A stretch of 64,000 bases of DNA from Terriglobales bacterium (GCA_035567895.1 DATMPC010000107.1:18018-82017), one strand, 5' to 3'; positions 42,452 to 52,322 are shown, counted from the first letter of the stretch. The notes: generated by a model not told the origin, from the sequence alone. Made by a program: numbers and translations.

Positions 42452-43258
42452 ATGATTATTGCGATCCAAGGTGAAGCTGGTTCTTTCAGTCACGAAGCTG
42501 CTCTAGCGATGGTGCCTGATTGCATAGTGTTCCCCTGCTCACGTTCGGCCGAAGTCTTCGACCGTGTACTCAAAAAGAAGGCCCAAGCCGCAGTGATCCC
42601 AATCGAGAACACGTTGGCGGGGCCTGTGACCGAGCACTTCGATCTGCTCCTCGACCACCCTCTCTTCATTAAGCGCGAGTACCCGCTCCGCATCCGGCAC
42701 AATCTGATCGCAGCACCCGGGGTGAAGTTTGCGCAAATTCGCCGCGTGCTCTCCCACCCAGTTGCGCTGGACCAATGCCGGAGGTTCTTCAGCGATCATC
42801 CGAAAGTTCAGCAAGTCCCGTTTTATGACACTGCAGGAAGCGTGAAACACGTCGTTGAGAAAGGTGAGAAGGATGGCGCTGGGATCGCCAGCCGTCAGGC
42901 AGCCGTGGAGTACGGGGCCAAAGTCCTCAAAGCTGGAATTGAGGACAATGCAAAGAACTTCACCCGCTTTCTGTTCATTTCCCCTGGCGAGCGCTGGGCA
43001 CAGGATGCAGACAAGATTTCCTTGGCATTTTCCGTGCCCGATCAGCCCGGCGCGCTCTTCAAGGCGCTTGCCGTCTTCGCCTTGCGAGACATCTCACTGA
43101 GCAAGATTGAATCCCGGCCGGTGAAGGGACATCCCTGGCAGTACGTCTTCTATGCAGATCTCAAGTCAGGACGAACGACGGCTTCGGAGAATGCGTTACG
43201 CCATCTGCGAGAGATATGTCCGATGGTGAAAGTGCTTGGAGTCTACAAGGCTCGTTGA
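42452..43258 (+). CDS. pheA: Prephenate dehydratase
   Basis: 268 residues, monofunctional (no chorismate mutase domain). The PDT lobes include IIAIQGEAGSFSHEAALAMV, AAVIPIENTLAGPVTEHFDL and the catalytic-motif region KNFTRFLFISPGE near residue 170. The C-terminal ACT domain (about 190-265) has ISLAFSVPDQPGALFKALAV and LSKIESRPVKGHPWQYVFYA, giving feedback inhibition by Phe. It converts prephenate to phenylpyruvate in Phe synthesis. It stands alone upstream of lon, separated by 228 bp. Confidence 0.95.
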   Translation: MIIAIQGEAGSFSHEAALAMVPDCIVFPCSRSAEVFDRVLKKKAQAAVIPIENTLAGPVTEHFDLLLDHPLFIKREYPLRIRHNLIAAPGVKFAQIRRVLSHPVALDQCRRFFSDHPKVQQVPFYDTAGSVKHVVEKGEKDGAGIASRQAAVEYGAKVLKAGIEDNAKNFTRFLFISPGERWAQDADKISLAFSVPDQPGALFKALAVFALRDISLSKIESRPVKGHPWQYVFYADLKSGRTTASENALRHLREICPMVKVLGVYKAR

Positions 43259-43267
43259 AGCGCCAGA

Positions 43268-43284
43268 GTGCGTCTCTGAGACGC
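43268..43284. repeat. GAGACGCA hairpin after pheA
   Basis: TGCGTCTC/GAGACGCA with a one-base loop, 10 bp after the pheA stop. It shares sequence with the GTAGAGACGCAGC palindromes. There is no U-tract. Confidence 0.55.
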
Positions 43285-43486
43285 AGTGGCGGGCGGCGGA
43301 GCCGTTCGGTCGTGGAGGCTCTCCGGCACTAGGTTTTCTCCCAGTTCACGTTTTGCGCTGGGGCGATATACCTGAGTACAATTCCCTGCGCCTCGAACGG
43401 CTGGTTCGCCACGCTTGGAATCGTTTTCGTAGGTTGAGTCATCTATTATCAAGCTCGAAGGAACCGCTCATTTATAAGGCACTTAT

Positions 43487-45934
43487 ATGGCAGAAACCAC
43501 TAAGGCAACTAAGAACGAAAGCATTTCCGAGTCGACCAAAGGTACTCAACTGCCCGAGGGTGAACGCACGCTGCCGGTGCTTCCGGTACGCGACACAGTG
43601 CTTTTCCCTCACGCAGTATTGCCCTTGACGGTCGGCCGCGAAAGTTCGGTCCAGTTGATTAATCAGCTGGGCGAAGAAAAATCCATTGTCGTTGTGGCGC
43701 AGCGCGAGGCCCGCGTTGACATCCCACAACCGACAGACCTATACAGCATCGGCACTCTGGCGACGGTCCATAAAGTCGTGAAAATGCCGAACCAGAGCTT
43801 GTTTGTTTTCACAGAGGGCGTGGAGCGTGTTCACGTTCGCGATTACGAACAGCTCACACCATTCATGCGCGCCACGGTCGAGACGATTTCAGAAAGCAAG
43901 ATTGACACTGGACCGGAGATCGAGGCGCTGCAACGCAACGTCTTGACGCTATTTCAGCAGATCGTTACCGGTTCGCCCACGCTCTCTGATGAGCTTCAGA
44001 CTGTAGCTATCAACATTGAAGAACCGGGAAGGCTCGTGGATTTCATCGCGTCGTCACTGCCGTCCCTATCGACGACCGACAAGCAAGAGATCCTGGAGAT
44101 CACCGACGTCAAGCTTCGGCTCCAGAAGATCAACAAACACCTCGCTAAGGAACTCGAGGTTCAGCAGCTGCGCAACAAGATTCAGACGGAGGTTCAGGAC
44201 CAGGTGCAGCAGTCGCAACGCGAGTACTACTTGCGCGAACAGATGAAGGCCATCCAGAAAGAGCTGGGTGAGCAGGATGAAACTCAGCGCGACACCGAGG
44301 ATCTGAAGAAGAAGATCGAAGCCGCCGGTATGCCTGAGGACGTGAAGAAGGAAGCTCTCAAGGAGCTGACGCGGCTCGGCCGTATGTCACCGATGGCCGC
44401 TGACTACTCACTTACTCGCAGCTACATCGAATGGCTTGCGGTTCTGCCGTGGAGCAAGTCGTCGGGGACTGATGTTGATATCACCAAGGCGAAGGAGATA
44501 CTCGACGAAGATCACTACGACCTGCAGAAGGTGAAAGATCGCATTCTGGACTACCTGTCGGTTCGCAGACTAAAGCCGGGAATGAAGGGTCCGATCCTCT
44601 GCTTTGTTGGTCCTCCGGGCGTTGGCAAGACTTCGCTCGGGCGCAGTATTGCGCGCTCGCTGGGACGCAAGTTCGCTCGTATCTCACTCGGCGGCATGCA
44701 TGACGAGGCTGAGCTTCGCGGACACCGCAGGACATACATTGGCGCGCTGCCGGGGCAGATCATTCAGAACCTGCGCCGAGCTGAAACCAACGATCCCGTC
44801 TTTATGATGGACGAAGTGGACAAGCTCGGGCGCGACTTCCGTGGTGACCCGGCGTCGGCCCTGCTCGAGGTTCTTGACCCGGAGCAGAATTTTACGTTCC
44901 GCGACAACTATCTGGACGTCCCATTCGATCTCTCGAAGGTGCTGTTCATATGCACGGCGAACATGCTCGATCCCATTCCGGAACCGCTGCGTGATCGCAT
45001 GGAAATCATCGAGCTGCAGGGATATATCGAGGACGAAAAAGTCCATATCGCGTACCGCTATCTGATCCCGCGCCAGATCGAAGAAAACGGAATCACGGCA
45101 GAGCAGATCGAGTTTCCGGAAGAAGGCGTGCGCTACATCATCCGGCACTACACGCGCGAGGCTGGTGTTCGTAACCTCGAACGCAACATCGGGACCATGT
45201 GCCGCAAGCAGGCGCGTCGCATCGCCGAAGGCAAGACCGACAAGCTGGTTGTTACCAAAGAGATCGTTCAGGAATTCCTGGGCGGCATCAAGGTGCGGGT
45301 GGACACGGAAATCGCCGAACGCACCAAGCGTCCGGGTGTAGCCGTGGGACTTGCGTGGACTCCAGCAGGCGGCGACGTGCTGTTTATCGAGGCTAACAAG
45401 ATGAAGGGCAAGGGCGGCTTCACCATGACCGGCCAGCTTGGCCAGGTGATGCAGGAGTCGATGCAGGCCGCGCTGACCTGGGTCCGCTCTAATGCGAGGC
45501 AGTTGGGTCTGGACGAAGAGTTCCTTAAGGAACTGGACATTCACATCCACGTGCCCGCAGGCGCGGTTCCCAAAGACGGACCTTCAGCAGGTGTAACCAT
45601 GGCAACAGCCTTGGTTTCCCTTCTGACGGCTAAGCAAGTGCATCCCCTGACGGCCATGACTGGTGAAATCACTCTCAGCGGCAATGTACTACCTGTAGGC
45701 GGTATCAAGGAGAAGGTACTCGCGGCAAAGCGCGCAGGCGTTCGTGATGTAATTCTTCCGTCGGAGAATCGCCAGAACGTCGAAGAGGATTTGACGCCTG
45801 AACAGCTCGAAGGATTGAAGGTCCATTACGTGAACAGCATCGATGAGGCGCTCAACATCGCTCTACCACACGATGAGGCCGAGATTCGCCACGACGCCGA
45901 AGAGCGCGAGCACGTGCTCCAGAGCGTCAGCTAA
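43487..45934 (+). CDS. lon: ATP-dependent protease Lon
   Basis: 815 residues. The N-terminal LON substrate domain (about 28-220) starts [21 protein letters not shown] coiled coil lies at about 220-290. The AAA+ module (from about 300) has Walker [12 protein letters not shown] near residue 373 and Walker [12 protein letters not shown]. The protease domain has catalytic Ser700 in [12 protein letters not shown] and the Lys of [10 protein letters not shown] near 741-743. Lon degrades damaged and regulatory proteins. It is followed by a strong terminator. The 20 extra N-terminal residues ([20 protein letters not shown]) are a hydrophilic leader seen in related phyla. Confidence 0.97.
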   Translation: MAETTKATKNESISESTKGTQLPEGERTLPVLPVRDTVLFPHAVLPLTVGRESSVQLINQLGEEKSIVVVAQREARVDIPQPTDLYSIGTLATVHKVVKMPNQSLFVFTEGVERVHVRDYEQLTPFMRATVETISESKIDTGPEIEALQRNVLTLFQQIVTGSPTLSDELQTVAINIEEPGRLVDFIASSLPSLSTTDKQEILEITDVKLRLQKINKHLAKELEVQQLRNKIQTEVQDQVQQSQREYYLREQMKAIQKELGEQDETQRDTEDLKKKIEAAGMPEDVKKEALKELTRLGRMSPMAADYSLTRSYIEWLAVLPWSKSSGTDVDITKAKEILDEDHYDLQKVKDRILDYLSVRRLKPGMKGPILCFVGPPGVGKTSLGRSIARSLGRKFARISLGGMHDEAELRGHRRTYIGALPGQIIQNLRRAETNDPVFMMDEVDKLGRDFRGDPASALLEVLDPEQNFTFRDNYLDVPFDLSKVLFICTANMLDPIPEPLRDRMEIIELQGYIEDEKVHIAYRYLIPRQIEENGITAEQIEFPEEGVRYIIRHYTREAGVRNLERNIGTMCRKQARRIAEGKTDKLVVTKEIVQEFLGGIKVRVDTEIAERTKRPGVAVGLAWTPAGGDVLFIEANKMKGKGGFTMTGQLGQVMQESMQAALTWVRSNARQLGLDEEFLKELDIHIHVPAGAVPKDGPSAGVTMATALVSLLTAKQVHPLTAMTGEITLSGNVLPVGGIKEKVLAAKRAGVRDVILPSENRQNVEEDLTPEQLEGLKVHYVNSIDEALNIALPHDEAEIRHDAEEREHVLQSVS

Positions 45935-45954
45935 TCGACAAAAGTAAAATAAGT

Positions 45955-45983
45955 AGAGACGCAGCACGCTGCGTCTCTTTTTT
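45955..45983 (+). terminator. Rho-independent terminator of lon (GAGACGC palindrome)
   Basis: An eleven-base stem AGAGACGCAGC/GCTGCGTCTCT with a two-base loop is followed by TTTTTT. The stem is a member of the GTAGAGACGCAGC palindrome family at 23728-23755. Confidence 0.9.
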
Positions 45984-46086
45984 GTCGCAAAGCATAGGAA
46001 TAAACCTTTTGCGTTTCAGTCGACGGAGCGGCGCAAGCATTTGTTATGCTGGATAGTTTTCTACGTCATTCTGAAGGAGCAAGATC

Positions 46087-46512
46087 ATGCTAAGAACTGC
46101 CAACGCGCAGTGGAAGGCCGGACTCAAGGACGGCAAGGGTACGATTTCGACTGCCAGCGGAACGCTTTCGAACACGCAGTACTCGTTTGGCACGCGCTTC
46201 GAGAGCGGCAAGGGCACGAATCCCGAAGAGCTGATTGCGGCCGCTCATGCTGGATGTTTTTCGATGGCGCTCAGTGCAGAACTTGGCAAAGCCAGCATCA
46301 CTCCTGAAAGCATCGAGACCAAGTGCACCGTAACCTTCGAAAAGACCGATGCCGGCTTCACCATCACCGAGAGTCATCTGGATGTGAAGGCCCGAATTCC
46401 CGGTGGCAACAAAGCTGCCTTCGACAAAGCTACTATCGATGCAAAGGCGGGATGCCCAATTTCCCGCGTCTTGAATACTAAAATTACGTTGTCGGCCAGC
46501 CTGGAGAGTTGA
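46087..46512 (+). CDS. osmC: OsmC-family peroxiredoxin
   Basis: 141 residues, OsmC size. The two redox cysteines are Cys57 (AAAHAGCFSM) and Cys123 (DAKAGCPISRV), with the supporting Glu in TNPEELIAAAH. LRTANAQWKAGLKDGKGTIS at the start is typical of the OsmC branch rather than Ohr. The enzyme reduces organic hydroperoxides and is usually induced by osmotic or oxidative stress. A good site GAAGGAGCAAG precedes the ATG. Distances to lon and to the next gene (over 150 bp each) suggest a single transcript. Confidence 0.95.
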   Translation: MLRTANAQWKAGLKDGKGTISTASGTLSNTQYSFGTRFESGKGTNPEELIAAAHAGCFSMALSAELGKASITPESIETKCTVTFEKTDAGFTITESHLDVKARIPGGNKAAFDKATIDAKAGCPISRVLNTKITLSASLES

Positions 46513-46673
46513 ATTCCGACTGCGCATCTTTACCCAACCGAGATAACTCGACGGCCACCGGCTGGTGCCGAGTTTGCATCTTAACGGTAAGCAGCTCTGC
46601 CCTGGCGGTGTCATCGAGCCGGGAACTGTATCTCTCTCTGAGTTACTGAGCGATCTGCTGCCGGGAGAAGCGG

Positions 46674-47771
46674 GTGAAGATCACGATCTTCGGGCTTACC
46701 ATTTCCTCGTCCTGGGGCAACGGACACGCCACGCCATATCGCGCCATTCTTAAGGCCCTTCACCGCCAAGGACACAATGTCACGTTCTTCGAGAAAGATG
46801 TTCCCTACTACGCGAAACACCGCGACTTCGACGAGTGCGGTTACTGCCACCTAAATCTGTACTCGGATTGGGATAGCGTTCGCAGCGTGGCACTGGAGTG
46901 TTCCGCGGATTCGGATGCAGTGATCTGCGCAAGCTTCTGCCCTGACGGCATCCGGATCGTCGACGAAATCCTGGATCTCCCTCGGCCAGTGAAGGTCTTC
47001 TACGATCTTGACACTCCGGTCACGTTGGCATCGTTGGAACGAGGCGAGACGGCCTATCTTCGTGCTGGACAGATTCGGGAATTTGACTTGTATCTCTCAT
47101 TTACTGGTGGCCGCACCATCGACGAACTTGTATCCCGTTGGGGAGCACGAATGGCCTTCCCCTTGTATGGATGCGTCGATACCGAAACGCACGTTCGGGT
47201 GGACGTTCCTGCCGAGTACTGCTGCGATTTCAGCTACATGGGAACCTATGCGGCCGATCGCCAGCAAAAGTTGGAAACGCTATTCCTGGAACCTGCGCGC
47301 AAGCTCCCAGCGAGTAAGTTCGTGTTGGCGGGTTCACTGTATCCGTGGCAGTGGCAGTGGCCTGCAAACGTCCAACGCTTCGAGCACGTGTCGCCGGCCG
47401 ACCATCCGGCTCTGTATTCCTCGTCGCGGCTTACGCTCAACATAACGCGCAGCGACATGGCGTGCTGGGGATACTGTCCCTCCGGCCGCTTCTTCGAGGC
47501 TGCCGCCTGCGGCACGCCAATTATTACGGATTGGTTCGAAGGTCTCGATCATTTTTTCGACTGTGACCGGGAACTCCTGATCGGCAACACGGCTGAAGAT
47601 GTAATCGCTGCCATCAATCTTCCCGATTCAGAACTCGCAACCATCGCTGCCCGCGCAAGAGAGCGTACCCTGCGCGAGCATACCGGGGAGCGGAGAGCGC
47701 AGGAACTCGTCTCTGCGCTGGAGGCCGCAAGCCGAAGCTCCATGCAGCGCGCAAGGAGTGAAGTCGCATGA
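46674..47771 (+). CDS. CgeB-like glycosyltransferase
   Basis: 365 residues from GTG 46674. The start KITIFGLTISSSWGNGHATP shows a GT-B Rossmann N-terminal fold. The C-terminal half has YSSSRLTLNITRSDMACWGY, PSGRFFEAAACGTPIITDWF and FEGLDHFF, the donor-site region of CgeB/DUF3880-type glycosyltransferases. Substrates are unknown; the adjacent sugar-nucleotide transferase (four-base overlap) suggests the pair makes and uses a nucleotide sugar for a surface glycan or small glycoside. The GTG start has a purine-rich GGGAGAAG upstream. Confidence 0.82.
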   Translation: MKITIFGLTISSSWGNGHATPYRAILKALHRQGHNVTFFEKDVPYYAKHRDFDECGYCHLNLYSDWDSVRSVALECSADSDAVICASFCPDGIRIVDEILDLPRPVKVFYDLDTPVTLASLERGETAYLRAGQIREFDLYLSFTGGRTIDELVSRWGARMAFPLYGCVDTETHVRVDVPAEYCCDFSYMGTYAADRQQKLETLFLEPARKLPASKFVLAGSLYPWQWQWPANVQRFEHVSPADHPALYSSSRLTLNITRSDMACWGYCPSGRFFEAAACGTPIITDWFEGLDHFFDCDRELLIGNTAEDVIAAINLPDSELATIAARARERTLREHTGERRAQELVSALEAASRSSMQRARSEVA

Positions 47772-48538
47772 TGGGAATTATTCCCGCCGCAGGCATAGGA
47801 CAACGCATTCAGCCTCTCGGTTGTTCGAAAGAGCTTCTTCCCGTGGGATCGCGCCTCGTGGACGGTGTGGAACGGCCGAAAGCCGTCGCTGAATATCTTG
47901 TCGAGCGCATGATTGCTGCGGGCGCGGAGCAGATATGCATGGTGATCTCGGCGGAGAAAACCGACCTCATCCGATACTTCGCAGAGCGGGACTATGCTGC
48001 CGAGATCTTCTATGTATTGCAGCAGAAGCCGCAGGGACTCTGTGACGCCTTATTCCGCGCTCAGCCATTCGCAATCCATCATGAGCGAATTCTGATCGGC
48101 CTTCCCGACACCATCTGGTTTCCTGAAAACGGATATAGACCCGCCCTCTCGATGGTCAACGGGCCCGGAGACGTTGGTCTGCTGCTCTTCCCAGTAACGA
48201 ACCCGTCGGCGTTTGACGCAGTAATTTCCGATGAGCACGGATACGTGAAGGAAGTCGAAGTAAAACGCTCAGGGCCGCATTCCCACTGGGTGTGGGGCGC
48301 GGTGACCAGCACCGGCGAGGCATTCCAGAATCTCAAATTACTATGGGAATCGCGTCACCGGCAGGACGAATATCTAGGCCACCTGCTTAACGCATACATC
48401 GCTGCAGGAAATATTGTTCGTGCCACATGCGCCGGCGAGATCTACCTGGACGTGGGAACGCTGGAGGGATATCACCAAGCACTCAATTTCCTGCGAGACC
48501 AAAGGTCAGTGCATGACGAAAACACACGAGCAGCCTGA
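47768..48538 (+). CDS. Sugar-1-phosphate nucleotidyltransferase (RmlA/GalU-like)
   Basis: 256 residues. The nucleotide site is MMGIIPAAGIGQRIQPLGCS followed by KELLPVG, the GxGxRxxPLT-KE pattern of nucleotidyltransferases. The Gln-Lys-Pro loop VLQQKPQGLCDALFRAQP and the GLPDTIWFPE metal region are seen. It activates a sugar phosphate with NTP. The family base (dTTP or UTP) cannot be fixed. It overlaps the upstream glycosyltransferase by four bases (ATGA), so they are co-translated. Confidence 0.88.
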   Translation: MMGIIPAAGIGQRIQPLGCSKELLPVGSRLVDGVERPKAVAEYLVERMIAAGAEQICMVISAEKTDLIRYFAERDYAAEIFYVLQQKPQGLCDALFRAQPFAIHHERILIGLPDTIWFPENGYRPALSMVNGPGDVGLLLFPVTNPSAFDAVISDEHGYVKEVEVKRSGPHSHWVWGAVTSTGEAFQNLKLLWESRHRQDEYLGHLLNAYIAAGNIVRATCAGEIYLDVGTLEGYHQALNFLRDQRSVHDENTRAA

Positions 48539-48581
48539 ATCGGGAACACTAAGCGCACGATGGGACGAACTGCCAGACAGA

Positions 48582-48827
48582 CTAAGTGCTGCGCGAACGC
48601 AGAATCTCCCTGACTTCGCGGTTAATTCGTGCGGCATCCCGCGTCGCATTGTCGATCAATCCAGCCCAGCGCTTCGAGGTCTCATCCAGCTTGGACTGGC
48701 TCAGCAGGTAAGACGCTTGCATGATGGTTTCCAGTGAGTTGCTCAAATCGTGAGCAAGCCGCCGCAGTTCCGTACTAATGTCGGAGGGGATTTTCGAAGT
48801 CGGTTCCATCTGTGTCTGGGCAAACAT
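48582..48827 (-). CDS. Small HisKA-like protein without ATPase domain
   Basis: 81 residues; the minus-strand reading is supported by GGAAGG ahead of the ATG. The central helix ISTELRRLAHDLSNSLETIM then QASYLLSQSKLDETSKRWAG resembles a HisKA dimerisation helix with the phospho-accepting H in LAHDLSN. There is no HATPase domain or other domain. It may be a stand-alone phosphotransfer or dimerisation protein, or the end of a decayed kinase. A plus-strand reading overlaps it and was rejected. Confidence 0.55.
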   Translation of the reverse strand: MFAQTQMEPTSKIPSDISTELRRLAHDLSNSLETIMQASYLLSQSKLDETSKRWAGLIDNATRDAARINREVREILRSRST

Positions 48828-49172
48828 CTTAACCTTCCAGGCTTACGGGTTGAAGTTCCCTGTACCCGTTAGAAGCAGAAGCAATGATTTGAGTTGTTTA
48901 CGTAACACCCACGCCGGTTACCTAGGAAGCGTTCGCCCGATGCGCCTAGTCTTTCGATTCCAACCCCTACGCTTTCAATTCTTTAATTTTCCCGCCTGAA
49001 CCAACTACGGTGCACCTAGTAATTCCTAGGTTACTTAGTCAACCAGTACTAAGCAGTAAACCGGAATCCAGCCCCTAATCCCTAAGGGCTAAGATTCAGC
49101 CCAATTCCAGCCACTTTGAACTTCAGAGGACCGCTTTGCTGGTGCCTCTGATTTCATTTTTTGGAGGCACGT
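48828..49172. other. Intergenic region rich in CCTAG half-sites
   Basis: 345 bp without a gene, between a minus-strand small protein and the secreted hydrolase gene. An inverted repeat ACCTAG-N6-CTAGGT is at 49014-49031. Further CCTAG or CTAGG words occur near 48921, 48948 and 49028. This clustering is compatible with an operator region. No known riboswitch consensus was recognised. Confidence 0.45.
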
Positions 49173-52007
49173 GTGCGCTTGCGCATTGGGCTGTTCTGCG
49201 TCGTTTTCTCGGTTGTTCAGGCATTTGGCAGCAACCCAATCGCCCCAACTACCACCTTGTCCGCCGAGACAGAAAATAACACCAGTGCCGCCGCTACATT
49301 TCAGGCTCAGAGCAACGGCAACGTTGCCCCTGGGAACGCAAGTAAGGTCGCGACCAATTCGCTGCTTTACAACGGATCGACTACAGCCGTTTACGCGCAC
49401 TTCATGCCCTGGTTCGGTGTGAGCTACCACATGAATGTTGGATACAACTCGGCGGATCCCGCGCAGGTGAAGGCACAGGTCACAGATATGTTGAGCCGCG
49501 GCATCTCGGGCGTGATTATCGACTGGTACGGTCCAAATGCAAAACAGGAAAACGCAAGCAGCCTGGCAATGATGCAGGAAGCACAGTCTCGGAATGGTGC
49601 GTTCCAGTTCGCAATCATGGAAGACGCCGGAGCAATCAAGAACTGCGCGAACACCGCAGGTTGCGACATCACTGCAGCGCTGATCAACGACCTAAACTAC
49701 ATCACGCAGACGTTTATCAGCTCTCCCGCATACATTCGCTGGAATGGCAATCCTGTTGTGTTCTATTTCGGCGTGGAAAGCTACAGCATCGACTGGACGC
49801 GGGTTCGTGCCAACACAGCTTCCAACCTCAAGTTTATTTTTCAGAATACCGGTGGATTCACCCGAACCTATTCGGATGGCGGATTCTCGTGGGTACAGCC
49901 CGGCGACGTAACCGCTACCGATCCCATGAGCCTGAGCTACATGACGAACTTCTATCAGACCGCTCAGAACTACTCGACAAAATTGCCGGTAGGTGCGAGT
50001 TATAAAGGCTTTGACGACACGCTTGCATCGTGGACCGCGAACCGTCACATGCAGCAGCAGTGCGGACAAACGTGGCTCGCCACGTTCAACAAGGCAAATA
50101 GTTTGTGGTCAACCGCTGACCAGCTAGCGTGGTTCCAGCTTGTCACGTGGAACGACTATGAAGAAGGTACTGAGATTGAAACCGGTATCGATAACTGCGT
50201 CGGCATTACGGCTTCAGCGACTGGCGATGCACTGAATTGGACGATCACCGGTGACGAAAGCACGATAGACCATTACACGGCATTTATCAGCAGCGACGGT
50301 ACGAATCTGATGTCACTTGGCGACTTCCCTGCCGGCACTCGCACGGTCAATCTAGCGTCGTTTGCATTTGATCCTGGCACGTATTCGATCTACGTAAAGG
50401 CGGTAGGCAAGCCATCGATTCTGAATCACATGTCGGCAGCAGCAACTTACACCACCGCCGCACCGACTCCGCAACCACCTGTAGCGAAACTTTCGCTCTC
50501 TCCCGGATCGGGAACAGCTCCGCTCACCGTCACAGCCTCTACCGCGTCGTCTACCGATCCGCAGGGCAGCGCGCTTAGCTCGAGCGTCGACTTCGGCGAT
50601 GGCACTGCGATGGCCGGCCCAACCGCGTCGCACACCTACGCGAATGCAGGGACTTACACGGTGAGGGCAACGGTCTCAAATGCAATGGGATTGTCGTCGC
50701 AAGCTTCTGGCACTGTCTCTGTAACCGCGCCCGCGCCGCCGGCATCCGTCACAATCGCGCAGCCTGCAAACAACAGCACGGTGACAAGTCCCATTCACGT
50801 TGTCGCTAACGGCACAGCTCCAAGTGGTGTGGACGCGCTACAGATCTATCTCGACGGCACTCTGGTATTCCAGGCAAATGCTTCATCGTTTGACACGACT
50901 GTGCCCACAAATCCCGGAACCCATCGAGTGGTAGTGAAGCTCTGGGACAAGCTAGGTGCAGCCTACATGCAAGTGGTCAATGTTACGGTTGCAACACCGC
51001 TTGCCACCTCGCTAACGCTCAGCTCCTCTTCAATCACGACTGGAGCAAGCGTCACCGGCACCGTGACCGCAACTTCGGGAACGATGACAAGCTCGCAAAT
51101 CGATTGGGGCGATGGTACGAGCTCGGCTGGCCCGAGCGCCTCACACGTTTACTCAGCGGCGGGGAGCTACACGATCACGTCTACCGCTACAGCAAGCGTC
51201 GGACCGTCGTCGCAGGCCTCCGCAAGCGTCACAGTAAGCGCTCCAGCCGCTACTTTGAACGTTGTGCAACCAGCCAACGGAGCAACTATGCATGCGCCTA
51301 TTCACGTAGTCGCGAATGGCTCCGCGCCAAGCGGCGTGGATGCAATGCAGATTTATCTGGATGGCGCACTCGTCTATCAGGCAAATGCAAGCTCGTTCGA
51401 CACGACTGTGCCCGCTGCGGCCGGAACTCATGCGGTTGTAGTGAAGCTCTGGGACAAACTCGGCCTCGCATATAAGAAATCCGTCAGCGTAACAGTGGTG
51501 CCGAACCTGGTGACATCGCTATCTTTGAGTTCGACATCGATTGCTCCGGGCGCAAGCGTTTCCGCTACGCTGGCGGCAACATCCGGTACAATCGCGACCT
51601 CAATGATTCAGTGGGGCGATGGCAGCACGTCCGCCGGCCCATCGGCTACGCATACCTACGCGGCCGCGGGAACTTATGCCATTACGGGAATCGCGTCTGA
51701 TGTGGTAGGAGCGGCCGTACCTGTCACCGCCAGCGTCACCGTGCAGGCCAAGGCGATGGTAGTAATGCAGTCGCCAACACCCAACAGCAGCGTCTCGACG
51801 TCAGTACACGTGCAAGGCTACTCCAGCTCGCCGTATGGGATCGTCGCCATGCAGGTCTACCTCGATCGGAGACTAATCTACAAGAACTCTCTAAGTCAGG
51901 TGGACACCTTCATCAACGTCTCGGTGGGGACGCATCGCATCACGCTCAAAGCATGGGACGGCTCCGGCGCGGCTTACACGCAGCAAGCATATGTAACCGC
52001 GAATTAG
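49173..52007 (+). CDS. Secreted GH71/GH99-like protein with alternating PKD and Ig-like modules
   Basis: 944 residues from GTG 49173, with GGAGG five bases upstream and a signal peptide (IGLFCVVFSVVQAFGS). Residues about 55-330 form a glycoside-hydrolase-like domain: AVYAHFMPWFGVSYHMNVGY, SGVIIDWYGPNAKQ, WNGNPVVFYFGVES and FQLVTWNDYEEGTEIETG, resembling GH71 (alpha-1,3-glucanase) or GH99-type folds. A fibronectin-like segment follows. Then three pairs of PKD (WGDGTSSAGPSASHVYSAAG) and Ig-like (NGTAPSGVDALQIYLDGTLV) modules alternate from about 430 to the end. It is exported, and the modules probably bind carbohydrate or cell surface. Catalytic Asp/Glu are not certain. Confidence 0.8.
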   Translation: MRLRIGLFCVVFSVVQAFGSNPIAPTTTLSAETENNTSAAATFQAQSNGNVAPGNASKVATNSLLYNGSTTAVYAHFMPWFGVSYHMNVGYNSADPAQVKAQVTDMLSRGISGVIIDWYGPNAKQENASSLAMMQEAQSRNGAFQFAIMEDAGAIKNCANTAGCDITAALINDLNYITQTFISSPAYIRWNGNPVVFYFGVESYSIDWTRVRANTASNLKFIFQNTGGFTRTYSDGGFSWVQPGDVTATDPMSLSYMTNFYQTAQNYSTKLPVGASYKGFDDTLASWTANRHMQQQCGQTWLATFNKANSLWSTADQLAWFQLVTWNDYEEGTEIETGIDNCVGITASATGDALNWTITGDESTIDHYTAFISSDGTNLMSLGDFPAGTRTVNLASFAFDPGTYSIYVKAVGKPSILNHMSAAATYTTAAPTPQPPVAKLSLSPGSGTAPLTVTASTASSTDPQGSALSSSVDFGDGTAMAGPTASHTYANAGTYTVRATVSNAMGLSSQASGTVSVTAPAPPASVTIAQPANNSTVTSPIHVVANGTAPSGVDALQIYLDGTLVFQANASSFDTTVPTNPGTHRVVVKLWDKLGAAYMQVVNVTVATPLATSLTLSSSSITTGASVTGTVTATSGTMTSSQIDWGDGTSSAGPSASHVYSAAGSYTITSTATASVGPSSQASASVTVSAPAATLNVVQPANGATMHAPIHVVANGSAPSGVDAMQIYLDGALVYQANASSFDTTVPAAAGTHAVVVKLWDKLGLAYKKSVSVTVVPNLVTSLSLSSTSIAPGASVSATLAATSGTIATSMIQWGDGSTSAGPSATHTYAAAGTYAITGIASDVVGAAVPVTASVTVQAKAMVVMQSPTPNSSVSTSVHVQGYSSSPYGIVAMQVYLDRRLIYKNSLSQVDTFINVSVGTHRITLKAWDGSGAAYTQQAYVTAN

Positions 52008-52021
52008 CCGTGGTATTAGTC

Positions 52022-52057
52022 TGGTAGAGACGCTCACCGCGACGGGCGTCTCCACCA
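52022..52057. repeat. TGGTAGAGACGC inverted repeat
   Basis: TGGTAGAGACGC pairs with GCGTCTCCACCA with one mismatch around an 11-nt loop, starting 14 bp after the secreted-hydrolase stop. It belongs to the GAGACGC family and could serve as a weak terminator. Confidence 0.65.
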
Positions 52058-52173
52058 AATGAGCGCACGTTGACAGGCAAATCCCGCAGCGGCGACAATA
52101 TGTAAGCAGCCCGTCCAACCGCGGTTCGCGAGCTATTCCACAGGCGAACTCCGAGCGGTATGAACGTTTCCAG

Positions 52174-52260
52174 GCCGAAGTGGCGGAATTGGCAGACGCG
52201 CATGGTTCAGGTCCATGTACTCGCAAGGGTGTGGGGGTTCGAGTCCCTTCTTCGGCACCA
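52174..52260 (+). tRNA. tRNA-Leu (anticodon CAG)
   Basis: An 87-nt cloverleaf with acceptor GCCGAAG/CTTCGGC, a D-arm with AATTGGC, the anticodon stem CATGG/CCATG with loop TTCAGGT (anticodon CAG), a long variable arm typical of class II tRNA-Leu, T-loop TTCGAGT, and a genome-encoded CCA end. It lies alone between the hydrolase and a membrane protein gene. Confidence 0.95.
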
Positions 52261-52322
52261 AACATCTCACAGTTTCATTAACATTGGTCGATGAAGTGGC
52301 GGCAGAATCACGGCTATCCCTA

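Noticed and set aside
44684..45550. 288-codon minus-strand frame opposite lon
   Set aside because: Antisense to the AAA+ and protease domains of Lon with no independent evidence.
48512..48737. Plus-strand frame after the nucleotidyltransferase
   Set aside because: The minus-strand HisKA-like frame in the same place has a better ribosome-binding site and a recognisable helix pattern.
48828..49172. Possible cyclic di-GMP riboswitch before the secreted hydrolase
   Set aside because: The conserved GEMM core sequence was not found on either strand.
52215..52322. N-terminal extension of the cation-efflux-like gene into tRNA-Leu
   Set aside because: The frame starts inside the tRNA and lacks conservation; ATG 52323 gives the membrane protein start.
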